Assembly: GCA_934045075.1 (NCBI GenBank)
Contig: OW203731.1
Location: 9,897,198 to 9,961,197 of the forward strand
Direction of reading: 5' to 3'
Length of the DNA: 64,000 bases
Source: Yponomeuta sedellus
Taxonomy: Eukaryota > Arthropoda > Insecta > Lepidoptera > Yponomeutidae
Shown here piece after piece: positions 32,813-45,494 of the stretch. A model generated the notes under the pieces. The model saw nothing but the letters and a program-made list of their open reading frames with translations. It was not told where the DNA came from and made no database searches. Position 1 is the stretch's first letter. Each line of letters starts with the position of its first letter. Position numbers and translations under genes: made by a program.

Positions 32813-32869
32813 ATCAGTCAGTCAGTCAGTCAGTCAGTCAGTCAGTCAGTCAGTCAGTCAGTCAGTCAG
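32813..32869 (+). repeat. (CAGT)14 microsatellite
   Basis: Uninterrupted CAGT run of about 57 bases. Confidence 0.95.
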
Positions 32870-33187
32870 AACCAGTGGACATTGATTATTAAAGGACTTA
32901 CATCAAAGTGATCTTCACGTAAATACACCCGAGTTTAAGTCGATAAAGTATCTTTTGGCAAGTTTGAGCCAATTTTTTCGTGTGTTTATTTCACTGGGTA
33001 CACGAATCCACAACTTCCCGGGGTTCTTTATTGACATTTTTTAGCATTCTCGAACAATGCAATAATGATAATTGTTATATTTTGCATGTGAACTCGATGA
33101 AATCATGGTTTCGTCGTTGTTTTCACTATGCTTACAAATCACTCACAAGTCACAGTTGTTCAATGTCAAACTTTGTTTACAATACTT

Positions 33188-33574
33188 CAGAGTGCTTAGT
33201 GCGAGTTTGACAGATCCAATCGAATAACTTTACTACCGCGTTAAAAAACTCCCACTAAGCACTCTGAGTGCTTAGTGCGAGTTTTTTAACTACTCGATCG
33301 CGTTAACGTAAACTCATATTTCTATGGCATCGAGGAAGCGCCACCTAACGACAAGTATGGAAATTAAAATTGCTGAGTGCGAGTTGTAATAGTTTACGGT
33401 GAGAAGTGAACACGTTTACCAGCCAAAACACGAATAATCGCGAGTGCGAGTTGTACTGTGACAGCGTTTTGCCAGTTCGAACGGTTAATTTACTCATACT
33501 CACTACTCAATGCTCGATTAACGCGGTAGTAAAGTTATTCGATTGGATCTGTCAAACTCGCACTAAGCACTCTG
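33188..33574. mobile_element. MITE with identical 57-bp terminal inverted repeats
   Basis: 33188-33244 (CAGAGTGCTTAGTGCGAGTT...) is the exact reverse complement of 33518-33574. A 49-bp near-perfect palindrome (33241-33289, one mismatch) carries two further copies of the terminal motif facing each other. No coding capacity and no clear target duplication. Confidence 0.8.
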
Positions 33575-35135
33575 GTCTTCAAACCATAGACAAAAATGGC
33601 TGACCGCATTTTTAGCTGTTTAGCGAAGCAAAGTTTTAAAATATATTTTTTGGTTGCTTTTAGGTAGGTCCTCAAAAAATATACTAAAATATTTTTTGGT
33701 CTAATGGAAGAGATATTTACTTGCAAAGAGAGTCAAATAGCGGAATAATCTTCTAAACAACTCCCACACATCCAACGGGACTATATTATTACTAAGTCTT
33801 CACTGTCTTCCGTTTGTTTGCCTTTAAATACCCGTATCTCTTAAAGCCAGTTGACATTTTTACAGAAAGTATCGTTATTGCGAAATGCGCAAGAAATAAT
33901 AAAAAATAAAAGAAATCCTACACCAGGAAATTGACTTTTATGTAGCCCCTATTGTGTCTTGTGTAATACTAAGTAGAAAGATTAAATAGTGTCAGACTCT
34001 CGCTAAGGGTCTCAAATTCAATGAAAGAATGAATATTTTTTGCAAAATATTTAAGACAAATACGTGTAGGTAGGTTTATGTGCACTTCTGACTCGCACTT
34101 TACTAGGAATTACTCAGGATATCGAGTTTCCAAGAAAACAGTCTTCTTCTTCTTGGTCGATACGCTCTTGACAGAGCGCTCGTGGTCCACATGAAGAGGC
34201 TTTATTGTAGGCTGATGTCGCATGCCTCACGGTTTCTTGTCATTCCTCTCGGTTATATTCCGCTCTGGTGCATTCACGCAGATGTCAGAAAACATTACTA
34301 GATTTAATATTTAGTGAGTCAGTTCATGTCGCTTGTGAATGCTTTATGGCTAATTCATGAAACACGTCCTTGAGTTTGTCCTTTACAACAACTTTTGTTT
34401 AGAGAGCTTTGTTTTACTTATTTTCTGTTTTGTAGTTGCGTTGTCAGATAAGTTATTAAGCATTCTTCTATATAGGACAATTACAACAGTCTACGACTAC
34501 CACACGAGTACGTGTGGCAGTCGTAGACTTGTATGACTACCACATTTTGTTAACAAAATGCGTAATCACAAAGAAATGCGCATCTCTCCAAATGGAGTTT
34601 TTACTCGTATTTTGTTTTATGATGTTTTTCTCCGATTCATATTTTTCGAAATAGTAGGGTTTATGTATTTTTCATTTAAAATTTAACGCTTTGAACCGTA
34701 GATAGAGTAGAACTACTCCCTCTACGCTTTGAACGTTGGAAAAGATAAAGACTTATTTTGCTAAGGCGCTCCCGGTGCTAACTAGCGTCACCAATCGAAA
34801 AAAAAACATAATATGTTTTATAATAGTATTTTTTATTATATATACGTCGGTAAATAAGGTAATTACGTTTTACCTACTAAATAATCTTTAGACATTAGAC
34901 CCGTTTAATATATAACTATGTTTCATAATACCTTTTCTTCAAGTGAACTTCATAAATCTTAACAACTGTGATAAGTATAACTATTTTTAGAACCTAGAAC
35001 CAGAACCTACGAAAATAATAAATTTTCTGAAAACGGCCGCTTTTGGAAAAATGCTTTATAGTCCTAGTTTCTTGGACCTAGGTTCTTGTCAGTACCTATG
35101 TTCTAAAAAGAGCAACTATTTTAAGATTTACGATG
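33575..35135. other. No gene seen; one hairpin
   Basis: AT-rich. 34490-34529 is a hairpin with 18-base arms and one mismatch (GTCTACGACTACCACACG). No exon supported. Confidence 0.4.
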
Positions 35136-35139
35136 TTTA

Positions 35140-35285
35140 AGATAAGATAAAAATATTCTTTATTGTACACTGGAAAAACTACAAATACAAAACAATTGCA
35201 AATATACATAGTAAAATTGGCGGCCTTATTGCTAAAAGCAATTTCTTCCAGACAACCTTACGATGGAAAGTTGCTGAAGGAAATT
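35140..35285 (+). repeat. GCGGCCTTATTGCTAAAAG repeat, long copy
   Basis: Runs from AAGATAAGATAAAAATATTC through GCGGCCTTATTGCTAAAAGC to CCAGACAACCTTACGATGG and GTTGCTGAAGG. It is the fullest copy of this family here. Confidence 0.7.
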
Positions 35286-35289
35286 AGAA

Positions 35290-37065
35290 ACTAGATTTTA
35301 CTTTTTCGAAAGAAGCATTACTAAAGAGGATATGATTTGTTTCATTGGTTAGCACCTTGTAGCGCCTAAAAGATCGTTCATCCATCAGATGTACTGCCAT
35401 CTAAACTTTATCCTGATAAAAATAATTAGATGTGGTTAAAGATATTTAATACTTGTGTCCGTCTGTCAAGGTTATAAGCGTACGCAACAAGATCATTCAG
35501 GTGATGTCAGGTGTCGTGCAGCCATAGTGACCTTCTAAGGTCGCCACTCGCCACGGTGTCTGAAGGACAGATGGACGGACGAGCTGACCCGCCCGTGCCA
35601 TTAGTATCTGTCAGCCGACCGTGACGCAATTTGACAATACTGCCATATTTACCCACTGCGGCGGAGCCTAAAAGGTTAATGTGTTTGGCTCGTGTTTATG
35701 TCCAATTCTATGTTCGCTCATAACTCTTTAACCAAACGTCAGATTTTGACAAATAAAAATCTCTCAATGTATATGTCAGGTGTCTTAAGTATAATGCGAA
35801 TTAGGCGTAAATCCGACAAAAAAAGTAAAACTTTTTGACAGATCATCATAGATCACTATTCATTGAGCTAGACCAGAGATAACGAAATTTCGAACATAAA
35901 TAGTGAGTAGACCGTGGACAAAAACGTATAATTTTAGGTTTTCGTACTTGTAGGTAGCCTACAATTAATAGGTAGATACGATTAATGTGCCTATGACGCG
36001 ACGACGACGTCCGTCTCTCTGTTCAGTCCGTTTGACCTATAAAGGGCATTATGTCTCGAACCATAATTGGCAGAAAGATAAAAATTTCACAGAACATTAC
36101 ATAAAAACATAAACTCACGCCTGTGCCACAGAGGCGGGCAGAGGAGTAGGCAGATACCGAGGTCTGGCACTTGCCACATAACACGTGTTATTAAGGCGCA
36201 TAGCCCCACAAATAACAAAAAAAACCGGCCAAGCGCGAGTCGGACTTGCGCAACGAAGGGCCCGATGCGCAATTTTTAAGTAGATACTTACATAATATAA
36301 ATCGTATCTCGCAGTTATATATATGCGAGCTTTTCCCGAACTTCAAAGATTTTTTTTAATGATTAATTGTATAATTTTCAGATTTTTTCCTGTACTTGTA
36401 GTATGAGACATAATTACTTGCCCAATTTCATAGTTTTAAGTCAACGGGAAGTTCCCTATGAATTTTGATTCACTTGAGTGTTTTTGCGGCATTAACAACT
36501 AGGCCACGACAGAATGTTAGCGTTGTAGGTATCTCGGTACTCCTGCAACACGGGCTGAGTCGAGGCCATTTTATGGGTTCAATACTTTAAACCCGAAATT
36601 GGAATTGTAAACGCATATAAATTATGCAAACTAATCTACTTATTATTTTTTTTGGGTTTTTCTTTAAATTTTCTGTATTATTGTCTGCTTCATTTATAAG
36701 TCATTACGTTTTCGCTTTGTTTTATTGTATGTGTGTTGGTTTTCAGTATTGAGTAGGTAAATAAATGAATTATCTATCTATCTATCTAAACGGCCGTAGT
36801 AACTTTTTGCTTTAAGTTAGAAGATTATTTTTTTACAACTTCAAGGGACTATAAACTGAGTAGTCGGTTTTAATTTTATTTCGATAACTCTACGTGTTTT
36901 CGAGATAAAAAGTCTTGACTGACAGACAGACGGACTGACGACAAAGTGTTTCTGTAAGGGTTTCGTTTTCCTGAGGTACAGAACCCTAAAAAGTAAAACC
37001 TCCATACGCTTTTAACATAGGTACAAGTGTCAATCTTAGTGCCATTATAGCGCATTCTCATTAGT
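35290..37065. other. No gene seen; dispersed repeat pieces
   Basis: 36890-36990 contains the minus-strand form of the GGGTTCTGTACCTCAGG repeat. The open frame at 36087-36272 lies in another dispersed repeat (shared motif with 37885-37945 and 53120-53170). Confidence 0.4.
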
Positions 37066-37069
37066 TTAG

Positions 37070-37240
37070 CAAATAACGCCGGCCATGCATGTACCAATGA
37101 CTTCTCATAAGTTTCGTAGATTTGAGGAGTAGAACTTTCAATACGACTTGCTAAATGAGAGGTATTTACATACCTTAGCGCTTGCTACGTACAATGGCTG
37201 ACTATGACGCTAAGTGCGGAAATCTCAGGCCTAACTAAAA
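37070..37240 (+). repeat. SINE with LINE-like 3' tail
   Basis: Body begins GCCATGCATGTACCAATGAC and ends with GCTAAGTGCGGAAATCTCAG then GCCTAACTAAAAC. Near 37188 CTACGTACAATGGC also matches the LINE 3' UTR (19864 onward). Confidence 0.6.
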
Positions 37241-37244
37241 CCGA

Positions 37245-39790
37245 CTTGCGCCAGCACTATCTGACAGCAATACTCAGCTATACTGCTAATTCCGTGAAGC
37301 CAAAACTTGGCAAGTTTCTACTTATCTATCATGATTTTTTTCACCAAATATTTGCCCATTTTTTCACGGCTATGTTCGTATGAGATTGCAAAGTACATTA
37401 AGCTAAGCTTGGCTCAGGCTAGTTGCAAAAGAGGGCCAATTTCATATATGCACAAAATGTGCAATCCTATTGTCATTTTATAATGCCTGTAAACAATACA
37501 ACAGTCATTGTAGTAAAGTTACACACAATAGAGGAAAAAGTACGATGACAGATTCCTCTTGCATATGTCACAATATCTTTATATCTAGCGGTTATTTATT
37601 AATATCCTAGGATATTAATACGAAAAGTAGGAGAGTGCGCTACATACATACTTCTTTATCATCGTAGATGATAAATAGAGTATTATTTATTGTACACCAG
37701 AAATTACATTGTACAAAGAGAAAATACAAAATAGATGAGTTCGGTAAACGTCACTTTAGATGAGACTGTTCTGGTTGGTCTTTTATTGTGCTTATTCTAC
37801 TCGGTTCTGTTGCGGATGTCCTAGCTTACGAAAAATTAATTTTATTGATCAACGGTCAAATGAAGCTAAGTTCTTACACACTCACATAAAGTGACGCCTG
37901 TATCACGGCCGTGTAAGTAAAGAGCAGGGTTTACCACTTGCCAGAATCCAAACAAACCGCAAAGTTTTCAAATTTATCTAAACTACGAAGAAAGTGAAAA
38001 AGCAAAAATATTTACTGTAACTATCCTAAACTTGGTTAAAAAAAAAATTTCTGACCTTTGTAAGTCATACATAACATAATCATCATATTTATCACTATGG
38101 TCCGACATTACTTACTCGTGAATAAGATATTCACGAAGATCCGCTTCATCTGAATATCCTACTACACATACACCCAGCCTTTACCCGGGAACGACAGCTG
38201 GAGTTGGTTAATATCGGCCGGCCTAGACAAGCTGCAGATAACGGACACCACCCTGATTTTCACTTACCATTCGAATTTATATTAGAGTTTGGTAGGACCT
38301 AGAAATTCGAATAAGAAAATACGAAACAAAGATGCTTCGTAGTGGCTGTTTGAATAAGGAAGCTCAAATGACATTCAGGTATCACTGCCGTCGCAGGTAG
38401 GTACCTAATCTCAGCAGCCCAGACTGCACACAAATGATAGAACGTGTTATTATCGGGAGATTCTAGTTCTTATTAACTTATTAACAAAACGTTTTGCAAG
38501 AAGAATTACTAGAATATGATTGAGAATCGATACGTATGCAGCATTTAACAGATTGATCCATTGTTATGTCTTCCAACTAAAAGGAGCGAAATAGGCAAAG
38601 ATTGAAGGACCCAAGTTGTTTTCAAGTAAATTCTTTCGATTTACGATCTTCAAGATTAATTATGTCTAGACTTGAGCGTCACATAGCGGCGCGTATACGT
38701 GTGCCCTGAAGACTCATTTATTGGGGTAGACGCGTCGGGGTAGCGGGGAGGGGAAGGGGGGAGCCGCCGGTGGGTGGCGTAGGGTTAGGGCTGCGGGGTC
38801 AGACGGTTTCGTTCAAGGTGAAGGCCAGCGCGGAAGTGGCGAGGGTTCGTGCCCCGCCCTGCTCGAATACTCCGCTCGCTTGTGCTCGATTCACTAATCG
38901 TTTATGTGCGATAATACTAATTGCCGGTTACTCAATGGGGTACATGCCTCAATATTTGATTGGAGTTACATTATATTATTGTCAACCATAAGGGATAAGT
39001 ATAGGAAACTCACATATTGGTAAGAAATAATATCATATATAGTTTTTCGAGATGTCGCAATATGTTATATTGTGAAAAGTAGTTGTAGGGACAAATAATT
39101 ATCGCGTTTATTTATCTATAAACAATTATTTAAGATAGCAATCGCACGTTCTCGAATACCATGTAAATAGTCACGTACTTATCGTTATTTTTTGGAGCAA
39201 CCTAATGAGACTTATACTCAATTATTGACTTAATGTAATTCTGAATTCAGAAACCGGTGGATACGGGTGGAAACTCAAAAAACAATTATTGATTGAGTCA
39301 TAACATCCATTACACTCGAGCTAATGTTATGTAATAGTAGAGCACATCGGTAATTTATCTCAATGTCACCCAAAGCACAATTTACTAAAAATACAATTCA
39401 TAGGTACACACAAAGATCGTTGAAAAAGGGCACGACAAACAAATACCTTTATAAAAAGGAGATGCCACCAAAACACTCTTACGACGGAAGTAAAGCCGGT
39501 TTATAAGAGGAATCCAGCTATAAATATGAACTTACACCGTCTTAGACAGCGTCTTTGTGGAATCGATTTTCGATAAGATTGTTAAATTTTAATAAAACGA
39601 ACATAGAATAAAACAAAAAAGTATTATCCAAAAATACTGACTTGAGACGTACCTACCAGATCTAAACAATCCCATGATGTTAGAAGTATTTCCCCGATGC
39701 ACCGGCAGAAAAAACCTTAACATCAGGCAGAGTGTTTAAATAGATTGTACAGTCCGATCTACTTCATTGTTTGTGTTTGCTGTGGTTGCC
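37245..39790. other. No gene seen; GC island
   Basis: 38690-38880 is strongly GC-rich (GGGGTAGCGGGGAGGGGAAG) in otherwise AT-rich DNA and could be a promoter or first exon, but no coding continuation is seen. Confidence 0.35.
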
Positions 39791-39794
39791 TGAA

Positions 39795-39890
39795 CAAATT
39801 GCTTTTAGTAATAAGGCCGCTAATTGTACTATTTTTCGATGCATTATATTTATATATTGTAATTTCAGGGTACAATAAAAATATATCATC
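39795..39890 (-). repeat. GCGGCCTTATTGCTAAAAG repeat, minus copy
   Basis: Reverse complement carries TTGTACCCTGAAATTACAAT, then AATTAGCGGCCTTATTACTA. Confidence 0.55.
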
Positions 39891-40689
39891 TTGATTGTCT
39901 AGTTAAGACGATTGATCAACAGCTGGGTAAAATTAATAGTACCTACCTGCATCATATACAAAAAATCTTGTACTTATATATCCATATAACATCGGCATAG
40001 TTGTACAGTTAGATTCAAACATATATAATCGGACCAGGCTGCAGAAGTAAGTGCAGGAGCCTCCTTCAGAAGCGAGTGTTGAAAGTTACTGAAGGACGGT
40101 CGGTCTAATTCAACAACTGTCTAGACCGCGAGGGCCACGCGCAGACCGGCCGACGTCGCCGACGGGCCATTCCACACGAAAACACATAAAACTATTTATG
40201 TGTGCACTTTAATTAATGTCGTTGCATCTTGGCGCGACTGAAAATAACATCGGCGGGCTCCATCGGCAGGGATTAGGTAAGATTGATTGGCATTCTCGGA
40301 AGCGTAATAGCCCAGATACGAACCTATTTGTATTAAATACCCACTATAATAGAGAAGACAGAGATAGATAGAATATGACCCAGACGAAACCATATATCTT
40401 CAAAATCATCATGAGTTACAGATAAAGATGATGGATCTATATACAACCGTCTGCGATAAGATAAACCGCAACGAGATTGCCCTTTCTGACATACAGTATT
40501 TAAACGTAGCGGAGTAGCATTTTAGCTAGCAGAGCCGCATTCTACAAAAAAATCTCGAATATACTATCCTAATTCCAAATATATACAGGGTAACTTCGAA
40601 TTCGGTTGATAAATTATAAGGAGACAAAGGGGAGATCGAGCAAAGGTAAAAAATCACGGATATTTACAAATATGTTATACCTATATTCA

Positions 40690-41035
40690 TCATTCGATAT
40701 CAACCCTTGTATGTCCCCACTGCTGGGGCACGGGTCTCTTCCTGCATCGCAGGAAGGTTAGGGCATACTCCCGCACGGGGGCCAAGTCCGGGTTGGTGGA
40801 GGATTGTAAGACGGCGAGCCTTATTGTCAGAAGTTATCAAGCCGCCCATCATCGCTTTAACGACTGCCATTACAAGACAGCCGGCACCAAAGGCTTAACG
40901 TGCCTTGCGATGCACGGAAGCGCTCGGAAAAAAGGCCACTAGCGGTAATCACGGGGCGGTCACCCATCCTGCACCTGAACGCGACTGTTGTTGCTTAACT
41001 CGGTTCGGCTGGGTTACGCGAGCGCTTCATCATTA
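40690..41035 (-). repeat. 5S rRNA-like SINE, near full length
   Basis: The minus strand runs from GAAGCGCTCGCGTAACCCAG through GTTAAGCAACAACAGTCGCG and GGATGGGTGACCGCCCCG to the tail TATCAACCCTTGTATGTCCC (given in plus sense at the left end). It is the least decayed copy in the window. The open frame at 40707-40898 lies inside it and is not a gene. Confidence 0.75.
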
Positions 41036-41659
41036 ACAACAGTGTTTTCAACAAAGAAAGAAAATTCTCTTAAAATATCAAATTATAACTAATGATTCAA
41101 AAATCACCTTGCAGTCCTGAATATACGTTTAATTCAGGTATGCAAAAGAGCTCAAAGATCGGCTGACAAAATCTTAATCCAAAAACCAGCGTTGTATGTG
41201 GCGACTTATGTATGTGGGTCTGTGAAGGGCGGCCAAGAACCAGCGATTGCCTTTGGAATCACTTCACACCAGAACCGCACATGAACCGTGACCGTGGATC
41301 AGCGCGGAGGGGCCCGCCGAAGCGCAGAAAAAATGCTATTAGCTGACGTCACCGCGGCACGTGTAAGGGGACGCGATGTCGTTACGTCGCGTCACGCCGC
41401 GCCCGGCGGCGTTATGCAACCGCGACCAATAACGATACTAGGACGCAATTATCTCAAAATGTAGTTTTTGAAAAGGTGCTGCGTGTCATTGAAGTAAAAA
41501 ACAGAGGAATACAGTAAAATATCCTTCAATGTACATACCATGAATGTAATGCCGGCGCCTAACTTTGATTCTATGGAAACCGCGACCACTAATATAGAAA
41601 ACGTCGCCAAGTTGCGGAAAATTACAGGAACTAATTCATTTTACTGGCAATAATAACCT

Positions 41660-42570
41660 TAGGGTAGAGCCATACCTAAGAGTGCGCACTTTTTTTACTT
41701 TTGCGTGTAAAAAAACAAATCTAATAATAGTCTCTGTATGTTTTATTATAATTAAACATTGGTCCATTAGGAACAATCTGTTGTAGTTAAAAATAATGGA
41801 TTATCCATAGAATATAAAATAAACGCTTAAAACTAAAACTCGTACCGTTCGCACTCTTAGGGTGGGTGGTAGCAAAGAGTACGCAATGAGAACTGTTCGT
41901 ACAAGGTAAGAGTACGCGGTGCCAATTCCATACAAGCTAAGAGTGCGCATATAAGATAAGTTGATGAAGAGTAAAAACTTTTCAGTTCTTGCAAATTCTT
42001 GTCAATAATTTATCTTCACCGACACCTCATTCAGAATGTCCTGGGTGAAGAATAACTTTCTTTCTGTCTTTCTTTTGTATCCGCCCATGATTGCATCCTG
42101 TAAAATAAAATTAATAAGCAACTTGGAAACGCCACCATAGAATGTTACTTTAGCGTCATACAAGCTAAGAGTACGCATGCGTACTCTTAGCTAACACGGT
42201 ACTTTTTGTTTAGGTTATCAAAATGTTATAAAGCAAGTTCACACACGACATAATCTACAAAACAACAACAAAATTTTAAAATCATATTTCAAGAATAACA
42301 TCATTCTCCAGCAGCAAATTAATCACAACCTTTAATAAACGCATTCAAAAATGTTAGAAAATAACATCAGAAACATCAAAAACAAATTATTAGCTATAAA
42401 ATTGGAATTAAATACCTTATCGAAGCAAATTAGCAAATATTGGTTCAACGGCTAGCCACGTCATGTTTGATCTGACAGATCAAACAGTGCTGCTAACACA
42501 TAAAAAATAACAACGAGGGAAGCTATGCGTACTCTTTGGTAGCGCGCACTCTTAGGTGGCTATACCCTAA
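41660..42570. mobile_element. TIR element with repeated AAGAGTRCGCA motif
   Basis: The left end TTAGGGTAGAGCCATACCTA and the reverse complement of the right end (TTAGGGTATAGCCACCTAAG) form terminal inverted repeats. AAGAGTGCGCA or AAGAGTACGCA, or close variants, recur about nine times on both strands (e.g. 41682, 41855, 41876, 41909, 41940, and as a palindrome at 42166-42191). Dense subterminal repeats of this kind bind transposase in several DNA transposon groups. A short minus-strand piece (42040-42100) reads MGGYKRKTERKLFF after an AG acceptor, faintly like a pogo-type N-terminus. Confidence 0.6.
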
Positions 42571-42774
42571 TCGTTATTTATAATTATGGATTTCTACTTT
42601 GAAGCTTTTGTGAGTTTCTTGTGCGTTAACATGCCATTTATGGCAACACTATTCACTGGCGGGGAAAAAACTGGTACAATGCATTCGTGAATAAAACCTT
42701 TTCTATTATAGATAATTTGATAAAGTATTCATTTTTTTAAATAACAATGCCGACTCAGTTGACAAAATTCGTGT

Positions 42775-42969
42775 TTGGTATCATGCATAGTTTGTTTAAT
42801 GAAGATTGGTCACTGGTGTTTTATTGAAACAGAAAGTGAAAAAAATATTATAAATGTTTGTGAAAGAGACTCATCCATCGAGTCTGATACATCAGAAATT
42901 CAACCGTTGGTATCACATGACCAGAAAGTCATAAAAATCAACAAATTTCATGATACTGTTAAATCATAA
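42775..42969 (+). CDS. Possible terminal exon, unknown protein
   Basis: The frame reads ETESEKNIINVCERDSSIES, then DTSEIQPLVSHDQ and ends KFHDTVKS, followed within a few bases by AATAAA-rich sequence (42972 onward). A TTATTGAAACAG acceptor near 42832 would make it a last coding exon. No upstream exon was found, so this is weak; it may also be chance. Confidence 0.25.
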   Translation: MVSCIVCLMKIGHWCFIETESEKNIINVCERDSSIESDTSEIQPLVSHDQKVIKINKFHDTVKS

Positions 42970-42974
42970 ATAAA

Positions 42975-43765
42975 ATAAATAACAATAATTAGATTCTGAA
43001 TATGATAAAAACAACTGTACTTACTGAATAGTATTGTTAACTTTATTTCAATTTTATGGTTTAGATTAAATAAAAACTTTCTTATGCATTTCTTCTCTTA
43101 TTACACACCTATGTTAGTAATGTGAAATAGTGCACGTTGTAATTATATTAAAATACCTAATAATGAACAATAAAGTAGCCAATCCAAACTTGTATTCCTA
43201 TACAAAATGCTGCGAAATAAAACGGAAATGTGGCGTTTTTTAGCTAAGTATTCTATTTTGGTTAGATTTTCTACTCGACTATTTTGTGATTTTTTTGTTG
43301 TTATTCTTCCCTTGCATGTATCTTGTTCTTAACTTGTTTATTCTTTATTCCTCTGGCAATTTAAATAAATCTTTCTTTCCTATGTACGTACTTGGGTAAA
43401 TAAAAAAATTAAGAAGTTTTATTACTTAACATATGTTTATAACATACTAAGGATAATTTTTTGAGGATTTAATGAGATTTGCAGACGTATATTGAGTAAA
43501 AAGAAAGACATCCGAGTCTACAAGGATATATTGAAATTTTCTACATGGATTCCCTATAGTTTTATTCCCGCTGCATTAGCATTCCGACATCTACCTGCTA
43601 GGGCGCTACGCGTCACGCCTTCGCCGACCTGTCTGCCGCCCGCCCTTCCCGCCTAGCGTCTGCTCTTTTAAGGACACATCACAACTTGTGTATAGTTAAA
43701 CAATTTGGAATGTTCAAGGTCAACACGATTAATTATGAAAAAGAAAATATGCTCCTTTTTATTGC
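42975..43765. other. No gene seen
   Basis: AT-rich up to a GC-rich patch at 43590-43665. No exon supported. Confidence 0.4.
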
Positions 43766-43769
43766 CTCG

Positions 43770-43845
43770 TTATTCTAGCGGCTAAACCGTTTGACTGCCA
43801 AAACCGAGGTCGTGAGTTCGATTCCCACAGGGGCAAGCCGCACTA
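43770..43845 (+). repeat. tRNA-derived SINE head
   Basis: TGCCTCGTTATTCTAGCGGC, then CCGAGGTCGTGAGTTCGATT CCCAC: A- and B-box-like blocks of a tRNA-related promoter with a poor acceptor stem. Confidence 0.55.
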
Positions 43846-44410
43846 AATTTGTAAAAATGGCCGCAGTGGATTTCCATGTTTGTGACGTCATTTAGTGGTT
43901 ACTACATTTAGCAAAGGTTATCCTAGTTCGGATACAGGACAAGTACAGGTGTTGTATGGTTATTGAAAAAAAAAACTGATTGTAAACGCAATAAATGTGT
44001 ATGTTTAAGTTTACAGGTGACTTTGAAAGTATGTTCATGACTATCATGACATTCAACAGGGCACCAATTCGAATTTAGAGCGACGTGTCGCGAAGCGGGG
44101 CGTGAGTCAAGCGCAGGCAGGCGGTCGTCAACGGATATGAGTCTTTCCTCTACAATATCGGTCGGCACTTTTGTTAAATTAAAATGGATGAGGTTTAAAG
44201 TGGAGCGGCCGTAACTAACTGTTGTCGCGTCGTCTGGCTTGGACTGCGATTACGGCAATCGGCGGCGCGACGCCGACGACGGTCTAAATGGGACAGGCAG
44301 GGCCGCGTGGGGTCGCGCAGAGGTAAACTCGATGTGATGAGCTCGCCTGACGTTCCTAAGTAGTACATAGCCGGCTTTCCGACTGACTCCATAAACGGTT
44401 ACCTCTATAG

Positions 44411-44645
44411 TTTTTTTTATGTACCCTATATACGCCCCACTGTAGGGCACAGGCCTTCTCTCGGCGAGATAGTGGGCTTAATTACCACGCGTGCCCACGG
44501 CGGATTCCCAATTTCAAGCGCTGAGTTATGTGAATCAAACACTCAGGTGTCCTCACGAGATGTTTTCCTTCACAGCTAGCGAATGGTTTGCGGCTTTAAT
44601 TTTACGAATGTACATTACATAGAAAATAAAGCCATTGGTATGCCG
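44411..44645 (-). repeat. SINE body, minus orientation
   Basis: Reverse complement begins CCGGCATACCAATGGCTTTA and continues AATGTACATTCGTAAAATTA, matching the body of the 45245-45490 SINE. The tail CCGCCGTGGGCACGCGTGGT matches 8288-8310. Confidence 0.6.
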
Positions 44646-44659
44646 GAATGGGGCTAGCG

Positions 44660-44726
44660 AAGCGCTAGAACGCCAGCTTTTCAATCGGTAGTTCTTGGGC
44701 GGTACGAAGTTCGCTGGGTCAGCTAG
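44660..44726 (+). mobile_element. Helitron 3' end
   Basis: TTGGGCGGTACGAAGTTCGC then TGGGTCAGCTAG|T is identical over ~32 bases to the end of the complete copy at 53669-53848 (opposite strand). Sequence further upstream differs, so this is another subfamily or a truncated copy. Confidence 0.65.
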
Positions 44727-44744
44727 TTTATAATATAAACAGAC

Positions 44745-44945
44745 AACTTGATAAAAAAACAGAATAAGCAGGCGAAGGACGATTTATGAAGTCGGTTCTG
44801 ATTAAAATGTGAAGTAGTACTTAATGCGAAAAGTCAACAAAATCTCAAAAATGGGTGACGTAATTTTAAATTTTGAAAATGATCGACAGAATTAAAGAAA
44901 TATAAAAAAAATGGTGTAAAGAGGTTTGCACCGTTACACTGTACA
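44745..44945 (+). repeat. Interspersed repeat, partner of 24557-24790
   Basis: Same order of shared blocks as at 24557-24790 but without the palindrome. It lies directly after the Helitron end. Confidence 0.6.
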
Positions 44946-45244
44946 TAAACATTTTAATAAGAGACCAAATGCGAAATCTTGCAAAATATATTAAAATATC
45001 TGTTGTTTAATGCTTAAAACCATACGTGACAAATATAGTGGACGTTCTTCTGCGTACGAAAATGGTTTACGTAAGGCCGCGACATTGGTAGTGTGGGTAA
45101 AATGTGATTCTAATAAAGTTATGCAAACCGTGACACTTAGAAAAGTATAAATCTTTGAAAGTGTCGTAAAATAAAAGTTGTAAAACTCAAACTATACCTA
45201 ATTGGAATGGGGAACTTGCGTCAAACTTAAAGTGGCCTTGCATT

Positions 45245-45490
45245 TATAGTCAGTTACTATAGTCAGACCTGAGATTTCCGCACTTAGCAAGCGTTGAGGT
45301 ACGTTAACACTTCATACACTAGGGTTTCCTTACGATGTTGTCCTTCAACGTCAGCGAGTGGTATTGCTACTATAATTTCACAAATGTACATAACTTAAAA
45401 AACAAAGTCATTGGTTCATGCCGGGGTTCGAACCCACGTCCTCCCGTTTGAGAAGCCAGCGTTCTACAACGCTCCGCTACCAGCTATGTG
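45245..45490 (-). repeat. Complete tRNA-derived SINE with LINE-type tail
   Basis: Minus strand: tRNA-like head 45490-45412 (CTGGTAGCGGAGCGTTGTAG; B-box GTGGGTTCGAACCCC), body (AACCAATGACTTTGTTTTTT), then the tail GCTAAGTGCGGAAATCTCAG and GTCTGACTATAGTAAC. The tail matches the end of the LINE at 14108-19929. Confidence 0.7.
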
Positions 45491-45494
45491 GATT

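Noticed and set aside
32813..32869. CRISPR-like array
   Set aside because: Simple (CAGT)n microsatellite in eukaryotic DNA; no repeats with spacers anywhere in the window.
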